Source of the DNA: Sphingomonas gei
GTDB lineage: Bacteria > Pseudomonadota > Alphaproteobacteria > Sphingomonadales > Sphingomonadaceae
NCBI RefSeq assembly: GCF_004792685.1
Contig: NZ_SRXT01000004.1
Span: forward strand, 372,001 to 436,000
Direction: 5' to 3'
Length of the DNA: 64,000 bases
Part shown: positions 42,881-51,538 of the stretch, one piece after another
Layout: every line of letters starts with the position of its first letter
Position numbering within the stretch: position 1 is the first letter of the stretch
Program-made: the position numbers and the translations under genes
Notes under the pieces: model-generated
Databases searched by the model: none
What the model saw: only the letters and a program-made list of their open reading frames with translations
Told to the model about the DNA's origin: nothing

Positions 42881-44205
42881 TCGTCGTCATCCTCTCCGGA
42901 AGGGGCGAAATCGCTTTCGCTCTTGCGTGCCGTTTCGAACGCGAGGTGCCAGATCAGCGCGAGCCCCAGGGGAGCTGCGAGCAGGAGCAATGCGATCAGC
43001 AGGTTCGAGCCGTAGACCGCGCCGCGCCGCACTTCCACTTGCACCACCGGCGCGGCGGCGGGGTCCATCCAGCCGGCGGTCTCGGCATAGCCGGACGCGC
43101 CGGACCAGCGATTGGCCTTATATTCCACCACCAGATCGTAGGTGCCGACGGGCACGCTGGCGATCGACACTTCGGCCTTTCGCGAACCTTCGCTCCAGGG
43201 GCCGTCGAAATCGGTGCCCGAATAGCGTTCGGCCGCGCCATACGCTTCGTAGACCTGCTGCGTCTTGCGCTCGACCAGGCTGTAGTCGAGATCGACCCAG
43301 CCATTTTCCAGCTGCGGCACGTCGGCGCGAAGATGGACGCTCTGGTAGCGGTGCGGCAGCACGATCGGCCCGAGCGTGACGCTTTGCTCGCGCCCGTCGG
43401 CGGCGACCGGGAAGCTTCCCGCCGCGGTCCAGCTGGTGCCGCCGAAGAAAAGCGCGAAGACGAGCAGGAAGGCAAAGGCAAGCGCGCCGATCTTCGCCCC
43501 GGTCCTGAGCCAGGCACCCCAGGGCGAAGGCTGGTGCGGCAAGGGCGGCCAGATTGCCTCCGGCCGGATGGCGAAAGCCTTTCGCATCTCGGCGGGCGCG
43601 AGCCAGGCATTGCGGGTCCAGCTGACTTCGCTGGCATTCTCCTCGCGCGAGAGCATGACGCCGGAGCGGACCCAATCGGCGGTCTTGACCCGCTCGCCAA
43701 CCGCGACGCGCCAGTAGAATTCGCCGAGCACGTAATCGACCCGCGCCTCGCCGTCGGCGAAGAAATGGGTGTAGTTTTCCCCGTTGACTACGAGCTGATC
43801 GTAAGACAGCCAATCGGGCGTCACGGTCAGCGCTTCGCCCATGCTCCAGCCGCCGCGGACCTTCACCAGCCAGCGATAGCCGTGATACGGATTGAAGAGG
43901 AGATACTCCTCCCAGCCATAATCGCCGTCCTCGGAGCGCTGGAGATAGCCGATCGCTTCCCATTCGACTCCGCGCAGCACGCCGCGCGTTCCGAGCGGGA
44001 TTTCGAGCTCGGCCAGGTGCTGATTATACGCCGTGACCAGCTTGACCTGCGGATCGGTGACATCGAGGATCGAGCTGCAATATTGGCAGGCGACATGGAC
44101 GGTGTAGCCCGCCGCGCGCAACGCGACGCTGCCGCCGCACGAGGGGCAGGTCAGCGCCCGCGCCGCCGGGGCGGGCTGGGGCTCGATGGCCGTATCAGGC
44201 TGCAT
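42877..44205 (-). CDS. Zinc-ribbon DUF4178 membrane protein
   Basis: A 442-residue protein. It opens with a zinc ribbon (CPSCGG near residue 20, CQYCSS near 41), then a DUF4178-type domain (GVLRGVEWEAIGYLQRS, WEEYLLFNPYHGYRWLVKV), a TM helix near 240 (IGALAFAFLLVFALFFGG), a periplasmic-side beta domain and a second TM helix near 410. The acidic tail ends GEDDDE. DUF4178 proteins are found with SPFH, PspA and spermidine-synthase-like genes; role unknown. Start ATG 44205 overlaps the preceding gene by 11 bases. Confidence 0.82.
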   Translation of the reverse strand: MQPDTAIEPQPAPAARALTCPSCGGSVALRAAGYTVHVACQYCSSILDVTDPQVKLVTAYNQHLAELEIPLGTRGVLRGVEWEAIGYLQRSEDGDYGWEEYLLFNPYHGYRWLVKVRGGWSMGEALTVTPDWLSYDQLVVNGENYTHFFADGEARVDYVLGEFYWRVAVGERVKTADWVRSGVMLSREENASEVSWTRNAWLAPAEMRKAFAIRPEAIWPPLPHQPSPWGAWLRTGAKIGALAFAFLLVFALFFGGTSWTAAGSFPVAADGREQSVTLGPIVLPHRYQSVHLRADVPQLENGWVDLDYSLVERKTQQVYEAYGAAERYSGTDFDGPWSEGSRKAEVSIASVPVGTYDLVVEYKANRWSGASGYAETAGWMDPAAAPVVQVEVRRGAVYGSNLLIALLLLAAPLGLALIWHLAFETARKSESDFAPSGEDDDE

Positions 44206-44869
44206 AGGAAGGCAGCGTCCATCCTTCGATCGCACGCAGCCCGCGCGGCGCCAGCTCGGCGAGAGTCACATAGCGGCCCTTGTAGAAGGTCACTTCCTGA
44301 TCGTCGCGCTGGAGCGTCGCGCATTGGCCGTGCCGCCCGCGCAAGTCGACGCTGTAGAGCCTCCATCCGCTCCGCGCAGTGAACGGCAATTCGCCTTCAG
44401 CAGCGACGCAGACCACTTCGCGCGCATCGGCGACGACCATCTTCTCCTGATCGAGCTGAAACTCGGTGCCCGGCCGCGCGTCCTTGCCGTTGGCGATTTC
44501 GCGCAGCGCGCGGGTGCGCACCTTGCCGATCGGCTGCTCGCGAAGCAGCATGAACTGCCCCATCGCCTCGCCCAGCCAGGCATTGGCGCCATCGTCGAAC
44601 AGCAAGAGCCACTCGTTCCACGCGCCGTCGGTCCACGCCCAGCGGACGCGGCCGATTACTTCGAAGCCGTTGTCGTCGGCGCGCCCGCGCATGCCGATCT
44701 GCACCGGGCTGACATCGAACGGCAACGCCGCGACTTCGCCCACCTTGGCCACGCCGGCATCGCTGCGCACCAGCATCGAGCGGCAATAGTCGCAGACCCG
44801 GTTGGGCAATGCCGGCGAGCGGAACACGACATCGGCGCCGCAATTGGGGCAGGGGAGGTGAAGACTCAT
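44195..44869 (-). CDS. Zinc-ribbon DUF4178 protein, soluble
   Basis: A 224-residue protein with a zinc ribbon (CPNCGADVVF, CDYCRSML) and a DUF4178-type beta domain (MRGRADDNGFEVIGRVRW, WNEWLLLFDDGANAWLGEA), with no TM helix. It is a shorter relative of the next gene and may be its partner. ATG 44869 chosen; TTG 44884 is also in frame just after the SPFH stop. Confidence 0.8.
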   Translation of the reverse strand: MSLHLPCPNCGADVVFRSPALPNRVCDYCRSMLVRSDAGVAKVGEVAALPFDVSPVQIGMRGRADDNGFEVIGRVRWAWTDGAWNEWLLLFDDGANAWLGEAMGQFMLLREQPIGKVRTRALREIANGKDARPGTEFQLDQEKMVVADAREVVCVAAEGELPFTARSGWRLYSVDLRGRHGQCATLQRDDQEVTFYKGRYVTLAELAPRGLRAIEGWTLPSYAA

Positions 44870-44884
44870 GCGCCCAAGTCCCAA

Positions 44885-45877
44885 TCAGCGGATGCGGCTG
44901 AGCAGCTCCGCCTTCTTGGCGTCGAACTCCTCTTGCGTGATCGCGCCGATCGTCTGCAATTTGTGCAGCTTCTCGATCTGCGCATAGGCGTCCTCGCCGG
45001 GCGCCGCGGCCGGGGCTGCGGGCGCCGCGCCGATGCCGCTCGCCATGCTCTGGCCGATTGCCACGCCCGCTGCCATTCCCGCCCCGGCGCCCGCGACGCC
45101 GCCCGACTGGCCGGCGGCGGTCTCGATCGCCTGCGCGCTCTGGAAGCGGACGAACCGGTCGAGGTCGCCCACCACGCGCATCGAGCTGGCCTTGTCGAGA
45201 TGCGCCTGGACTTCCTCGGGCAGGGACAGGCTCTCGATGAAGAAGCTGGTGCAGCTGAGCCCCCACCCGGCGAAGGCGGGCTCGACCGCGGCCTTGAGCT
45301 GCTCGGACAAGGCCGCCTGGTTCGCGGCCAGGTCGAGGAACGCGATCTCGCCGGTTCCCAGCGCCGATGCGATGGCGGTCGCGATCGCGCCGCGCAGCTG
45401 CGGCTCGAGATCGCCGAGAGTCAGCCGGTCGAGCGAGCCCATCATCTTGACTGCGAAGGTCGGCACGCTCTCGATCCGGAACGAATAGGAGCCGAAGGCG
45501 CGGACGCGCAGCGGGCCGAATTCCTTGTCGCGCACGGTGATCGGCTGGGTGGTGCCCCATTTCAGCCCGGTCTGTTCCTTCTGGCTGTAATAATAGATGT
45601 CGGCCTTGAACGGCGAGGCGAAGCCCTTGTCCCAGTTGAGCAGCGACGTGAGCACCGGCAGATTGCCGGTCTCGAGCGTGTAGAGCCCGGGCAGGAAGGC
45701 ATCGGCGAGCTGTCCTTCGTTGTAGAATAAGGCGGTCTGGCCCGAACGCACCGTGAGCTGGGCGCCGTTCTGGATCTCGCGGTCTTCCATGGGATAGCGG
45801 ATCGCCAGCGTCCCGGGCTCATCCACCCAATCGATGACGTCGACGAACTGCTTCGAGAGAAAATCGAAAATGCCCAT
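44885..45877 (-). CDS. SPFH-domain protein with C-terminal SHOCT-like motif (YdjI-like)
   Basis: A 330-residue protein. The SPFH/virion-core-protein-like domain runs from about residue 20 to 240 (TLAIRYPMEDREIQNGAQLT, FGSYSFRIESVPTF, EIAFLDLAANQAAL). A Gly/Ala-rich linker leads to a SHOCT-like end (IEKLHKLQTIGAITQEEFDAK). Bacillus YdjI, of the PspA locus, has this domain and helps organise membrane-stress proteins. Start ATG 45877 has AAGGGGAAG upstream. It is the first gene of the polyamine/membrane operon. Confidence 0.85.
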   Translation of the reverse strand: MGIFDFLSKQFVDVIDWVDEPGTLAIRYPMEDREIQNGAQLTVRSGQTALFYNEGQLADAFLPGLYTLETGNLPVLTSLLNWDKGFASPFKADIYYYSQKEQTGLKWGTTQPITVRDKEFGPLRVRAFGSYSFRIESVPTFAVKMMGSLDRLTLGDLEPQLRGAIATAIASALGTGEIAFLDLAANQAALSEQLKAAVEPAFAGWGLSCTSFFIESLSLPEEVQAHLDKASSMRVVGDLDRFVRFQSAQAIETAAGQSGGVAGAGAGMAAGVAIGQSMASGIGAAPAAPAAAPGEDAYAQIEKLHKLQTIGAITQEEFDAKKAELLSRIR

Positions 45878-46347
45878 ATGCTTCCCCTTGTGGCGCACGA
45901 TAGAGGCGCAGACCGGAGATCGAAACCACAAATCGAGGAAAAGCGTGCGCCGAAGAGGCGGGGGACCGCAAATCGTAGCTGTCGCTGCCTCCCGCTGCTT
46001 TCGGGTCGCGAAGCGACACAAGCGAGCGTTCGTGGTTCACGACACTCGACAACCGTGCACCTGAATGTTTCGTACACTGATCGCCCGACGGGCGTCTTCG
46101 CTGCTGGAAAGAATGTGGACCAAGCTGTCGACGCCGTTCGGCGCACAAGCAACGCCTAAAGGAAGCGGTCGCCAGCCAGTTGTGGCCCACGTATTTGATG
46201 CTCGAAGACCTTGCGGCGTCCTTGAACTAACTTTCCAGCGCTGTTATCTTGATTAAAGGGGATGTATCCTGCGTCTGTTCAGCATGGTGAAGCGCGATGC
46301 TTCACTGCATCTGGCGCCAGTCTTCGCGGCTGGCTGGGGGCTCGCGC
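45878..46347. promoter_or_regulatory. 470-base divergent intergenic region
   Basis: It separates the minus-strand SPFH operon from the plus-strand DUF805 run. A sigma70-like element, TTGAAC (46222-46227), 17-base spacer and TATCTT (46245-46250), points toward the plus-strand genes. Short ORFs here have no family features or ribosome sites and are not called. Confidence 0.5.
46222..46250 (+). promoter_or_regulatory. Candidate promoter for the DUF805 operon
   Basis: TTGAAC, a 17-base spacer, and TATCTT, about 98 bases before the DUF805 start. Read by eye only. Confidence 0.4.
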
Positions 46348-47118
46348 ATGGGTGCCGACGCATACGACATGATCGAGTGCCCCGCCTGCCATCTGACCGT
46401 CCGTGCGCAGCCGCGCTGCGAAATCTGCGGATCGCCTATGCCGACGGTCGCGCCCGAAGCGTTCGAACCGGATCTTGCGCCCGAGCCCGATGGGGACGAT
46501 CCTGAAGCACGCGCGGACCTGCCCGAATTGGAGCCTGTCGACGAAATCCCGCCGGCTGCGTCCGCACCGGCCGACGCGCAAACTCCCGCGTCGGATGCAA
46601 TTCTGGAGGATAGCCGGCCTGACGGCGGACGTCAGCCGGATCCGCTGCCTGTCCCCGAGCCGGTGGTCGTGCGGCAGCAGAAGACCCCGCCGCCGCCCGC
46701 ACCGTTGGGCCCGCCGCCCTTTCCGGCTACGGGAAAGCCGTCGGCCAACGCTATAACCCGGCGTCTTTTCACCGATTTCGAGTTCAAGGGACGGATGGCG
46801 AAGCGTGCGTATTGGCGGATGTTCGCGTGGCGCGCCGCAGCCGCACTGATCGGCGCGCTGCTGATCGCGCTCGATGAGGATGTGCAATATGGCGAAGCGG
46901 GAACGCTCGCCATCCTCGCGTTCGTGGCGGTCGTGGTCATCGCCGTCAGCGGGCTCGCCGAAGCCAGCCGCAGGCTGCACGATACCGGCAAGCCGGGGCT
47001 GTGGAACTTGCTGGTGCTGATCCCTTATGTCGGCTTCCTCCCGTTGCTCTATCTTCTGGCGCAAGACGGCCAGCCGCACGACAACCCCTACGGGCCTCCG
47101 CCCGCCGCGGAGGTGTAG
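46348..47118 (+). CDS. Zinc-ribbon DUF805 membrane protein
   Basis: A 256-residue protein. CPAC and CEIC near the N-terminus form a zinc ribbon. An acidic Pro-rich linker (about 35-130) leads to a DUF805 membrane domain with FEFKGRMAKRAYWRMFAWR, three to four TM helices and RRLHDTGKPGLWNLLVLIP. Function of DUF805 is unknown. ATG 46348 chosen over ATG 46297 because GGGGG lies just upstream. The same zinc ribbon style occurs in the two DUF4178 proteins across the divergent promoter. Confidence 0.8.
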   Translation: MGADAYDMIECPACHLTVRAQPRCEICGSPMPTVAPEAFEPDLAPEPDGDDPEARADLPELEPVDEIPPAASAPADAQTPASDAILEDSRPDGGRQPDPLPVPEPVVVRQQKTPPPPAPLGPPPFPATGKPSANAITRRLFTDFEFKGRMAKRAYWRMFAWRAAAALIGALLIALDEDVQYGEAGTLAILAFVAVVVIAVSGLAEASRRLHDTGKPGLWNLLVLIPYVGFLPLLYLLAQDGQPHDNPYGPPPAAEV

Positions 47119-47151
47119 CGGCATGCCGCGTGGCAGTGGCGCACTACGCGG

Positions 47152-48495
47152 ATGGCCAGCGCCGCCCTTGTGGATCCGGCCCAGAAATGGGCGACGCTGC
47201 GCAAGATCGACCCCGAATGCTGGGAGCAGGTCGGCGCGGGCGGGCAGGGGTTTCCGATCTGGCAGCTCAAGGAAGATTGGCTGCGGGTGATGTTCAAGGG
47301 CGCGTTCGTGGCAGTGCGGGCAGTCGCCGGGCCAAACATGCAGCCGATCCAGGCGGTGAGCTTCGCCGGTCCCGACGGCTCCTATGACCTGCGGCTCTAT
47401 TCGCGGCTGCGGCCGGGCGAATATTGCGATTCGACATGGAGCTTCATGGCGTCGCCGGGCGCCGAAATGCCCGAGCAGGTCGGGCATCCCGGACGCCGCC
47501 GGCTCGAAGCGCCGCTGACCGATGGTGATGCGTTCACCGCGCCGGTCAACATGATCTGGATGATCGATCCCGCGCGCATCGGCGGGCAGCTCGGCCCGCA
47601 GGACTTCCACATCCGCTATTTCTGCCCGGCGATCGACGAGACGATCGACATCAACGCCGCGACGCTCGAGATCGGCTATCAGGAGAACCAGCTCGAAAAG
47701 CAGATGAAGGTGCTGCCGTGGCAACGCTATCTGTTCTGGCTCGGCCAGCTGCGCCAGATCGACAAGGCGGCGTATGGCCGCATTCCCAAGGACATCCGCC
47801 ACTGGATCGAGAGCCGGGAAGGGCAGGCGCGGATCGCGCAGCTGACCGAGCAGGACGTCGGCGCGCTGATCCAGCAGGGAATGCTGCCGCCATGGCTCGC
47901 CTGGCTGAGCCCGCAGGAAGCGCCGCAATTGCTCGAATCGATCCGCCTGCAACAGGGCATCGGGCGCCGGCAGGACGTGGTCCAGCAATATGCGATGACG
48001 TTGCAGATCCCCAATTTCAGCCCGATCCCGCGGCTGCTGATGGCGATCGATCCGGCGCGGCTCGATCCGCTCGATCTGCAGGCGTTCATGACGATCGGCG
48101 CGCTGCGCGAGCTGCACGGCTTCGCCGAGGTGGCGCAGGCCGAGCTGATCAAGCGCCGTCCCGATCTGCAGGCGGCGATGCAGAGCCCGCAGGGTATGCG
48201 CCAGCTGCAGGGCGATCCCGAAGTCGCCGCGCTCGCCGCCGATCCGCGCGCGCAGGCCGAGCAGCAGGACCAGCAGGAGCTGCTCGTCCGCCGCGCCGGC
48301 AACTACGGCCCGACCCAGCGCGAGATCATGATCGCGATGCAGGTGACCAGCAACATCCAGCAGCAGCAGATCGGCATGATGATGATGGGCAGCAATATGG
48401 GGATGTTCATGGGCCTCGACTCCGCCGAGCGATACCTCAAGATCGCGCTCGCCGAGGGGCCGCCGTGGAAGCTCTACAAGCCGTACGTCTGTTGA
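47152..48495 (+). CDS. Conserved-looking protein of unknown function before the ATPase gene
   Basis: A 447-residue soluble protein, no signal or TM helix. The first 190 residues look globular and beta-rich (YDLRLYSRLRPGEYCDSTW, FHIRYFCPAIDETIDINAA); the rest is helical, Gln- and Met-rich, ending with QVTSNIQQQQIGMMMMGSN. No family is recognised. It begins 33 bases after the DUF805 gene and ends 28 bases before the ATPase gene, so it is probably a subunit of the same machine. Confidence 0.75.
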   Translation: MASAALVDPAQKWATLRKIDPECWEQVGAGGQGFPIWQLKEDWLRVMFKGAFVAVRAVAGPNMQPIQAVSFAGPDGSYDLRLYSRLRPGEYCDSTWSFMASPGAEMPEQVGHPGRRRLEAPLTDGDAFTAPVNMIWMIDPARIGGQLGPQDFHIRYFCPAIDETIDINAATLEIGYQENQLEKQMKVLPWQRYLFWLGQLRQIDKAAYGRIPKDIRHWIESREGQARIAQLTEQDVGALIQQGMLPPWLAWLSPQEAPQLLESIRLQQGIGRRQDVVQQYAMTLQIPNFSPIPRLLMAIDPARLDPLDLQAFMTIGALRELHGFAEVAQAELIKRRPDLQAAMQSPQGMRQLQGDPEVAALAADPRAQAEQQDQQELLVRRAGNYGPTQREIMIAMQVTSNIQQQQIGMMMMGSNMGMFMGLDSAERYLKIALAEGPPWKLYKPYVC

Positions 48496-48523
48496 TTCGC
48501 GTGCCGCCAGGAAAGCCCCGCCG

Positions 48524-51500
48524 ATGCAATTGACCGGACCCGAGATCGTCTGCACCGACGACCTCGCGCCGTTCTTCGGATCGGTGCCGCAATCCTCGCA
48601 CCTGCTCTTCTACGCCGTCACCGGCTTCGAGATTCCGTCGCTCCCCGCGCTTTCCCCCGAGGGCGCTCAGAAGGGCGATGTCGTCGGCGCGGTGCTCTAT
48701 CGCTTCCGCTCGTTCATCAGCGAGTTGCACCAGCCCGGGCGCAATCGTTCGATCGCGCTGCAATTCGCTTCACGCCCCGACGAATCGCATTTCAACGCGC
48801 GGGTGCGCTGCCACATCCTGCTGCGCAGTGCCCAGCCCGACGCCGAGAGCGCGAAGCGCGAAGTCGCGGCGTTCGCCGAGCAGGCGCGGCGGACCTTCCC
48901 GCAAGAGGGCATCTTCGCTTATGGCAGTCCGCACTGGATGGATCGCGCCGAGCTGGCCAGGGCTCTGTTCGAGGGCGGCGCGGTGCCGATCGACATAGTC
49001 GAGATCCGCAAGTTCGAGGACGTGCTGACGGCGTGGAGCCAGCCGTCGATGCAATATGTCCCGCATCGCTTCTGGGCCGACAACCGGCGCGATCCGTGGC
49101 TGTCGATCATAGAGACCTTGTCGCAGACGTCGACGCCGACCGCGGTGCGCGTCGAGCTGCAGCCGGTGCAGCTGTCGAACGGGCAGGGGCTCGATTTCAT
49201 CGCGCTCGCCGGGCGCTGGTTCTCGGTGATCACCGAGGATCTCACCCGCAAGGCCAGCCAGGGCGAGCAGGTCCGCACCGACGGCGTGGTGACCGAGGAG
49301 ATGATGCGCGCCGAGCTAGTGGCGACCGCCTCGGCGAACGCGTCGACGATCTCGTACATCCATCGCGGCCGGCACATCTACGAACGGCTGACGACCTATG
49401 CCGACACCGTGTTCACGACGCGCGTCACGCTCGCCGCGCGCGGGCAGGTGCCCGAGGCAGTGATCGGCAGCGTGCGCTCGGCATTGTCGAACCCGCCGCC
49501 CGACGACGAGGCGGGGGCGATCGGCTGGAACCGGCCGGGGATCGCCCGCCCCGCCGCCGACGAGCGCGACGAGGCGGTGGAGAGCTTCCGGATGCTCACC
49601 CAATCGCGCTGGGGACGCAGCCCGCCCAACGCCGCGAGCCCGTACAAGGTCGATCTCGGCGGGGTGGTCACCCCCGACGAGGCAGTGAGCCTGTTCCATG
49701 TGCCGATTTACGACCGGCCGGGGCAGACCTCGGCGCTGAGTACCGCCGAGGCGCCGTTCGTGATCCCGCCCGAGACGCTGGCGAGGGACCGCTTCGCCGA
49801 GGCCGGACCCGAGAAGCCCGAGGGATCCGAGAAAAAGGCGAGCAAGGCCGACAAGGTGATGATCGGTTATATGTATCAGCGCGAGAAGCTGCTGGGCCCC
49901 GACGCCGAGGGCGGCGCGGGGCTGCCGTTCTGCGTCACGTTGGGCGATCTGATGAAGCCGTCGCTGCTCGTCGGCGCTCCGGGCAGCGGCAAGACCAACC
50001 TGGCATTCTCGCTGCTGATCCAGCTGTGGCGGGACCACAAGGTGCCGTTCCTCGTGCTCGATCCGTCGACGGGCCAGGAATTCCGCATGCTGATGCGCGA
50101 TGCGTCGCTCAAGGAGGATCTGGTCGTCTATACCGTCGGCGATCGCGACGAATGTCCCTTGCAGTTCAATCCGTTCTCGGTGCCGCCGGGAGTCACCGTG
50201 CGCAACCACGCCACCCGCATCCTCGCCGCGTTCCGCGCGGCGTTCCAGATGTTCGATCCCGTGCCGGCGATCTACGAAGGCGCGCTCGAGCGCATCTACA
50301 CCGATCCGCGCTATGCCGGCGGCCACCCGCCGATGCGGATGGACCAGAAAGGCGGGCTCGACAGCTTCGCGCCCACGCTCGCTAGCTTCGCCGAGGCGAT
50401 CCGCGACGAAGTGAACGAAAAGGCGGTGAGCCTGTACGAAGGTTCGAAGGAGTCGATCGGGGTGATCCGCGGCGCCAGCACGATCCGCGTCAACGCGATC
50501 GGCAAGAAGGTCGGCCACATCATCAACGTGGAGGGCAATAACGGCGAGTTCATGCAGAAATTGCTGCGCCGCCCGGTCGTGATCGAGATGGGCGGACTGG
50601 GCGATTCCTCGAACATCTCACTGGTCATGGCCTTTCTGCTGACCCAGCTCGCGGGCCATATCGAATGGGCGTATCGCAAGGACGAAAGCCGCATCCACGT
50701 CATGTTCATCGAGGAGGCGCATCGCCTGCTGGGCGGCGGCGAGGGCGAAGGAGTCGAGGGCAAGAGCGCCGAGGACCTCAACATGATGCTCGCCGAAGTG
50801 CGCAAGTTCGGCCAGGGCATCCTCGTAATGGATCAGCGTCCGAGCAGCCTGGTCGGCGGCGTGCTCGACAATTCGTACATCAAGATCCTCACCCGGCTGT
50901 CCGATCGGCCGGGGTTCGAGCGCCTCGCCAACGAGCTCAACCTCAACGACGCCCAGCAGCGTTATGCGCGGACCCGGCTCAAGACCGGCGACGCGATCGT
51001 GATCGACCGCGACGCAGGCCAGCCGGTGCTGATGCGTTCGGAGGACGCCAAGGGACCGCTGGAAAAAGGCCCGTTCCCCAACGAAGATCTGATCGCACAG
51101 ATGCGCGCCAATGCCGAGGCGAAGGGGTTGGTGCCGCCCGAGGCGGCGCCCTATGTCGAGCCGGGCAATGCGCACGACGGCGCCGATGGTGCGCCGGGTG
51201 AAGCGGCCGCCAAATCGGGCTATGGCGGCGCGCAGGGTTGGCTCGATCGGCGCAGCACGGCGGGGCTCAAGCAGCTGGTCGACAGCTATCTCGGCGATTC
51301 CAAAGTCTATTACACGATCAGCGACTCGCTCACCGAGACGCAGGACCCCGCTGCTGCAAAGCAGGCGCTCGAGCGATGCTTCGCCGAACGCGCCGCCGGG
51401 TTCGACACGCTGTCCGCCGATCTGCGCGAGATGCTGCAATGGGCGCTGATCGGCCGGATCGCCGAGACCCAGTTCCCCAAAGCGATCGCGGCGCGCGTGG

Positions 51501-51538
51501 AAGCGCTGCGTGACGCTTCGGCGGAGCCGCCGCGATGA
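48524..51538 (+). CDS. HerA/VirB4-like P-loop ATPase, 1004 residues
   Basis: A large ATPase. About 440 N-terminal residues are unrecognised. Walker A is LLVGAPGSGKTNLA (Lys near 490) and Walker B is HVMFIEEAHRLL (Glu near 730), followed by GQGILVMDQRPSSL as in HerA, VirB4 and TraG-type motors. Such ATPases pump DNA or protein or remodel DNA as hexamers. No TM helix is seen, so it differs from FtsK. The acidic nuclease-tipped protein gene overlaps its stop (ATGA), suggesting that this protein is its partner or substrate. Confidence 0.82.
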   Translation: MQLTGPEIVCTDDLAPFFGSVPQSSHLLFYAVTGFEIPSLPALSPEGAQKGDVVGAVLYRFRSFISELHQPGRNRSIALQFASRPDESHFNARVRCHILLRSAQPDAESAKREVAAFAEQARRTFPQEGIFAYGSPHWMDRAELARALFEGGAVPIDIVEIRKFEDVLTAWSQPSMQYVPHRFWADNRRDPWLSIIETLSQTSTPTAVRVELQPVQLSNGQGLDFIALAGRWFSVITEDLTRKASQGEQVRTDGVVTEEMMRAELVATASANASTISYIHRGRHIYERLTTYADTVFTTRVTLAARGQVPEAVIGSVRSALSNPPPDDEAGAIGWNRPGIARPAADERDEAVESFRMLTQSRWGRSPPNAASPYKVDLGGVVTPDEAVSLFHVPIYDRPGQTSALSTAEAPFVIPPETLARDRFAEAGPEKPEGSEKKASKADKVMIGYMYQREKLLGPDAEGGAGLPFCVTLGDLMKPSLLVGAPGSGKTNLAFSLLIQLWRDHKVPFLVLDPSTGQEFRMLMRDASLKEDLVVYTVGDRDECPLQFNPFSVPPGVTVRNHATRILAAFRAAFQMFDPVPAIYEGALERIYTDPRYAGGHPPMRMDQKGGLDSFAPTLASFAEAIRDEVNEKAVSLYEGSKESIGVIRGASTIRVNAIGKKVGHIINVEGNNGEFMQKLLRRPVVIEMGGLGDSSNISLVMAFLLTQLAGHIEWAYRKDESRIHVMFIEEAHRLLGGGEGEGVEGKSAEDLNMMLAEVRKFGQGILVMDQRPSSLVGGVLDNSYIKILTRLSDRPGFERLANELNLNDAQQRYARTRLKTGDAIVIDRDAGQPVLMRSEDAKGPLEKGPFPNEDLIAQMRANAEAKGLVPPEAAPYVEPGNAHDGADGAPGEAAAKSGYGGAQGWLDRRSTAGLKQLVDSYLGDSKVYYTISDSLTETQDPAAAKQALERCFAERAAGFDTLSADLREMLQWALIGRIAETQFPKAIAARVEALRDASAEPPR

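Noticed and set aside
46065..46256. 63-codon frame in the divergent region before the DUF805 gene
   Set aside because: No ribosome site, no TM or signal features, mixed codon use, and it overlaps the candidate promoter.
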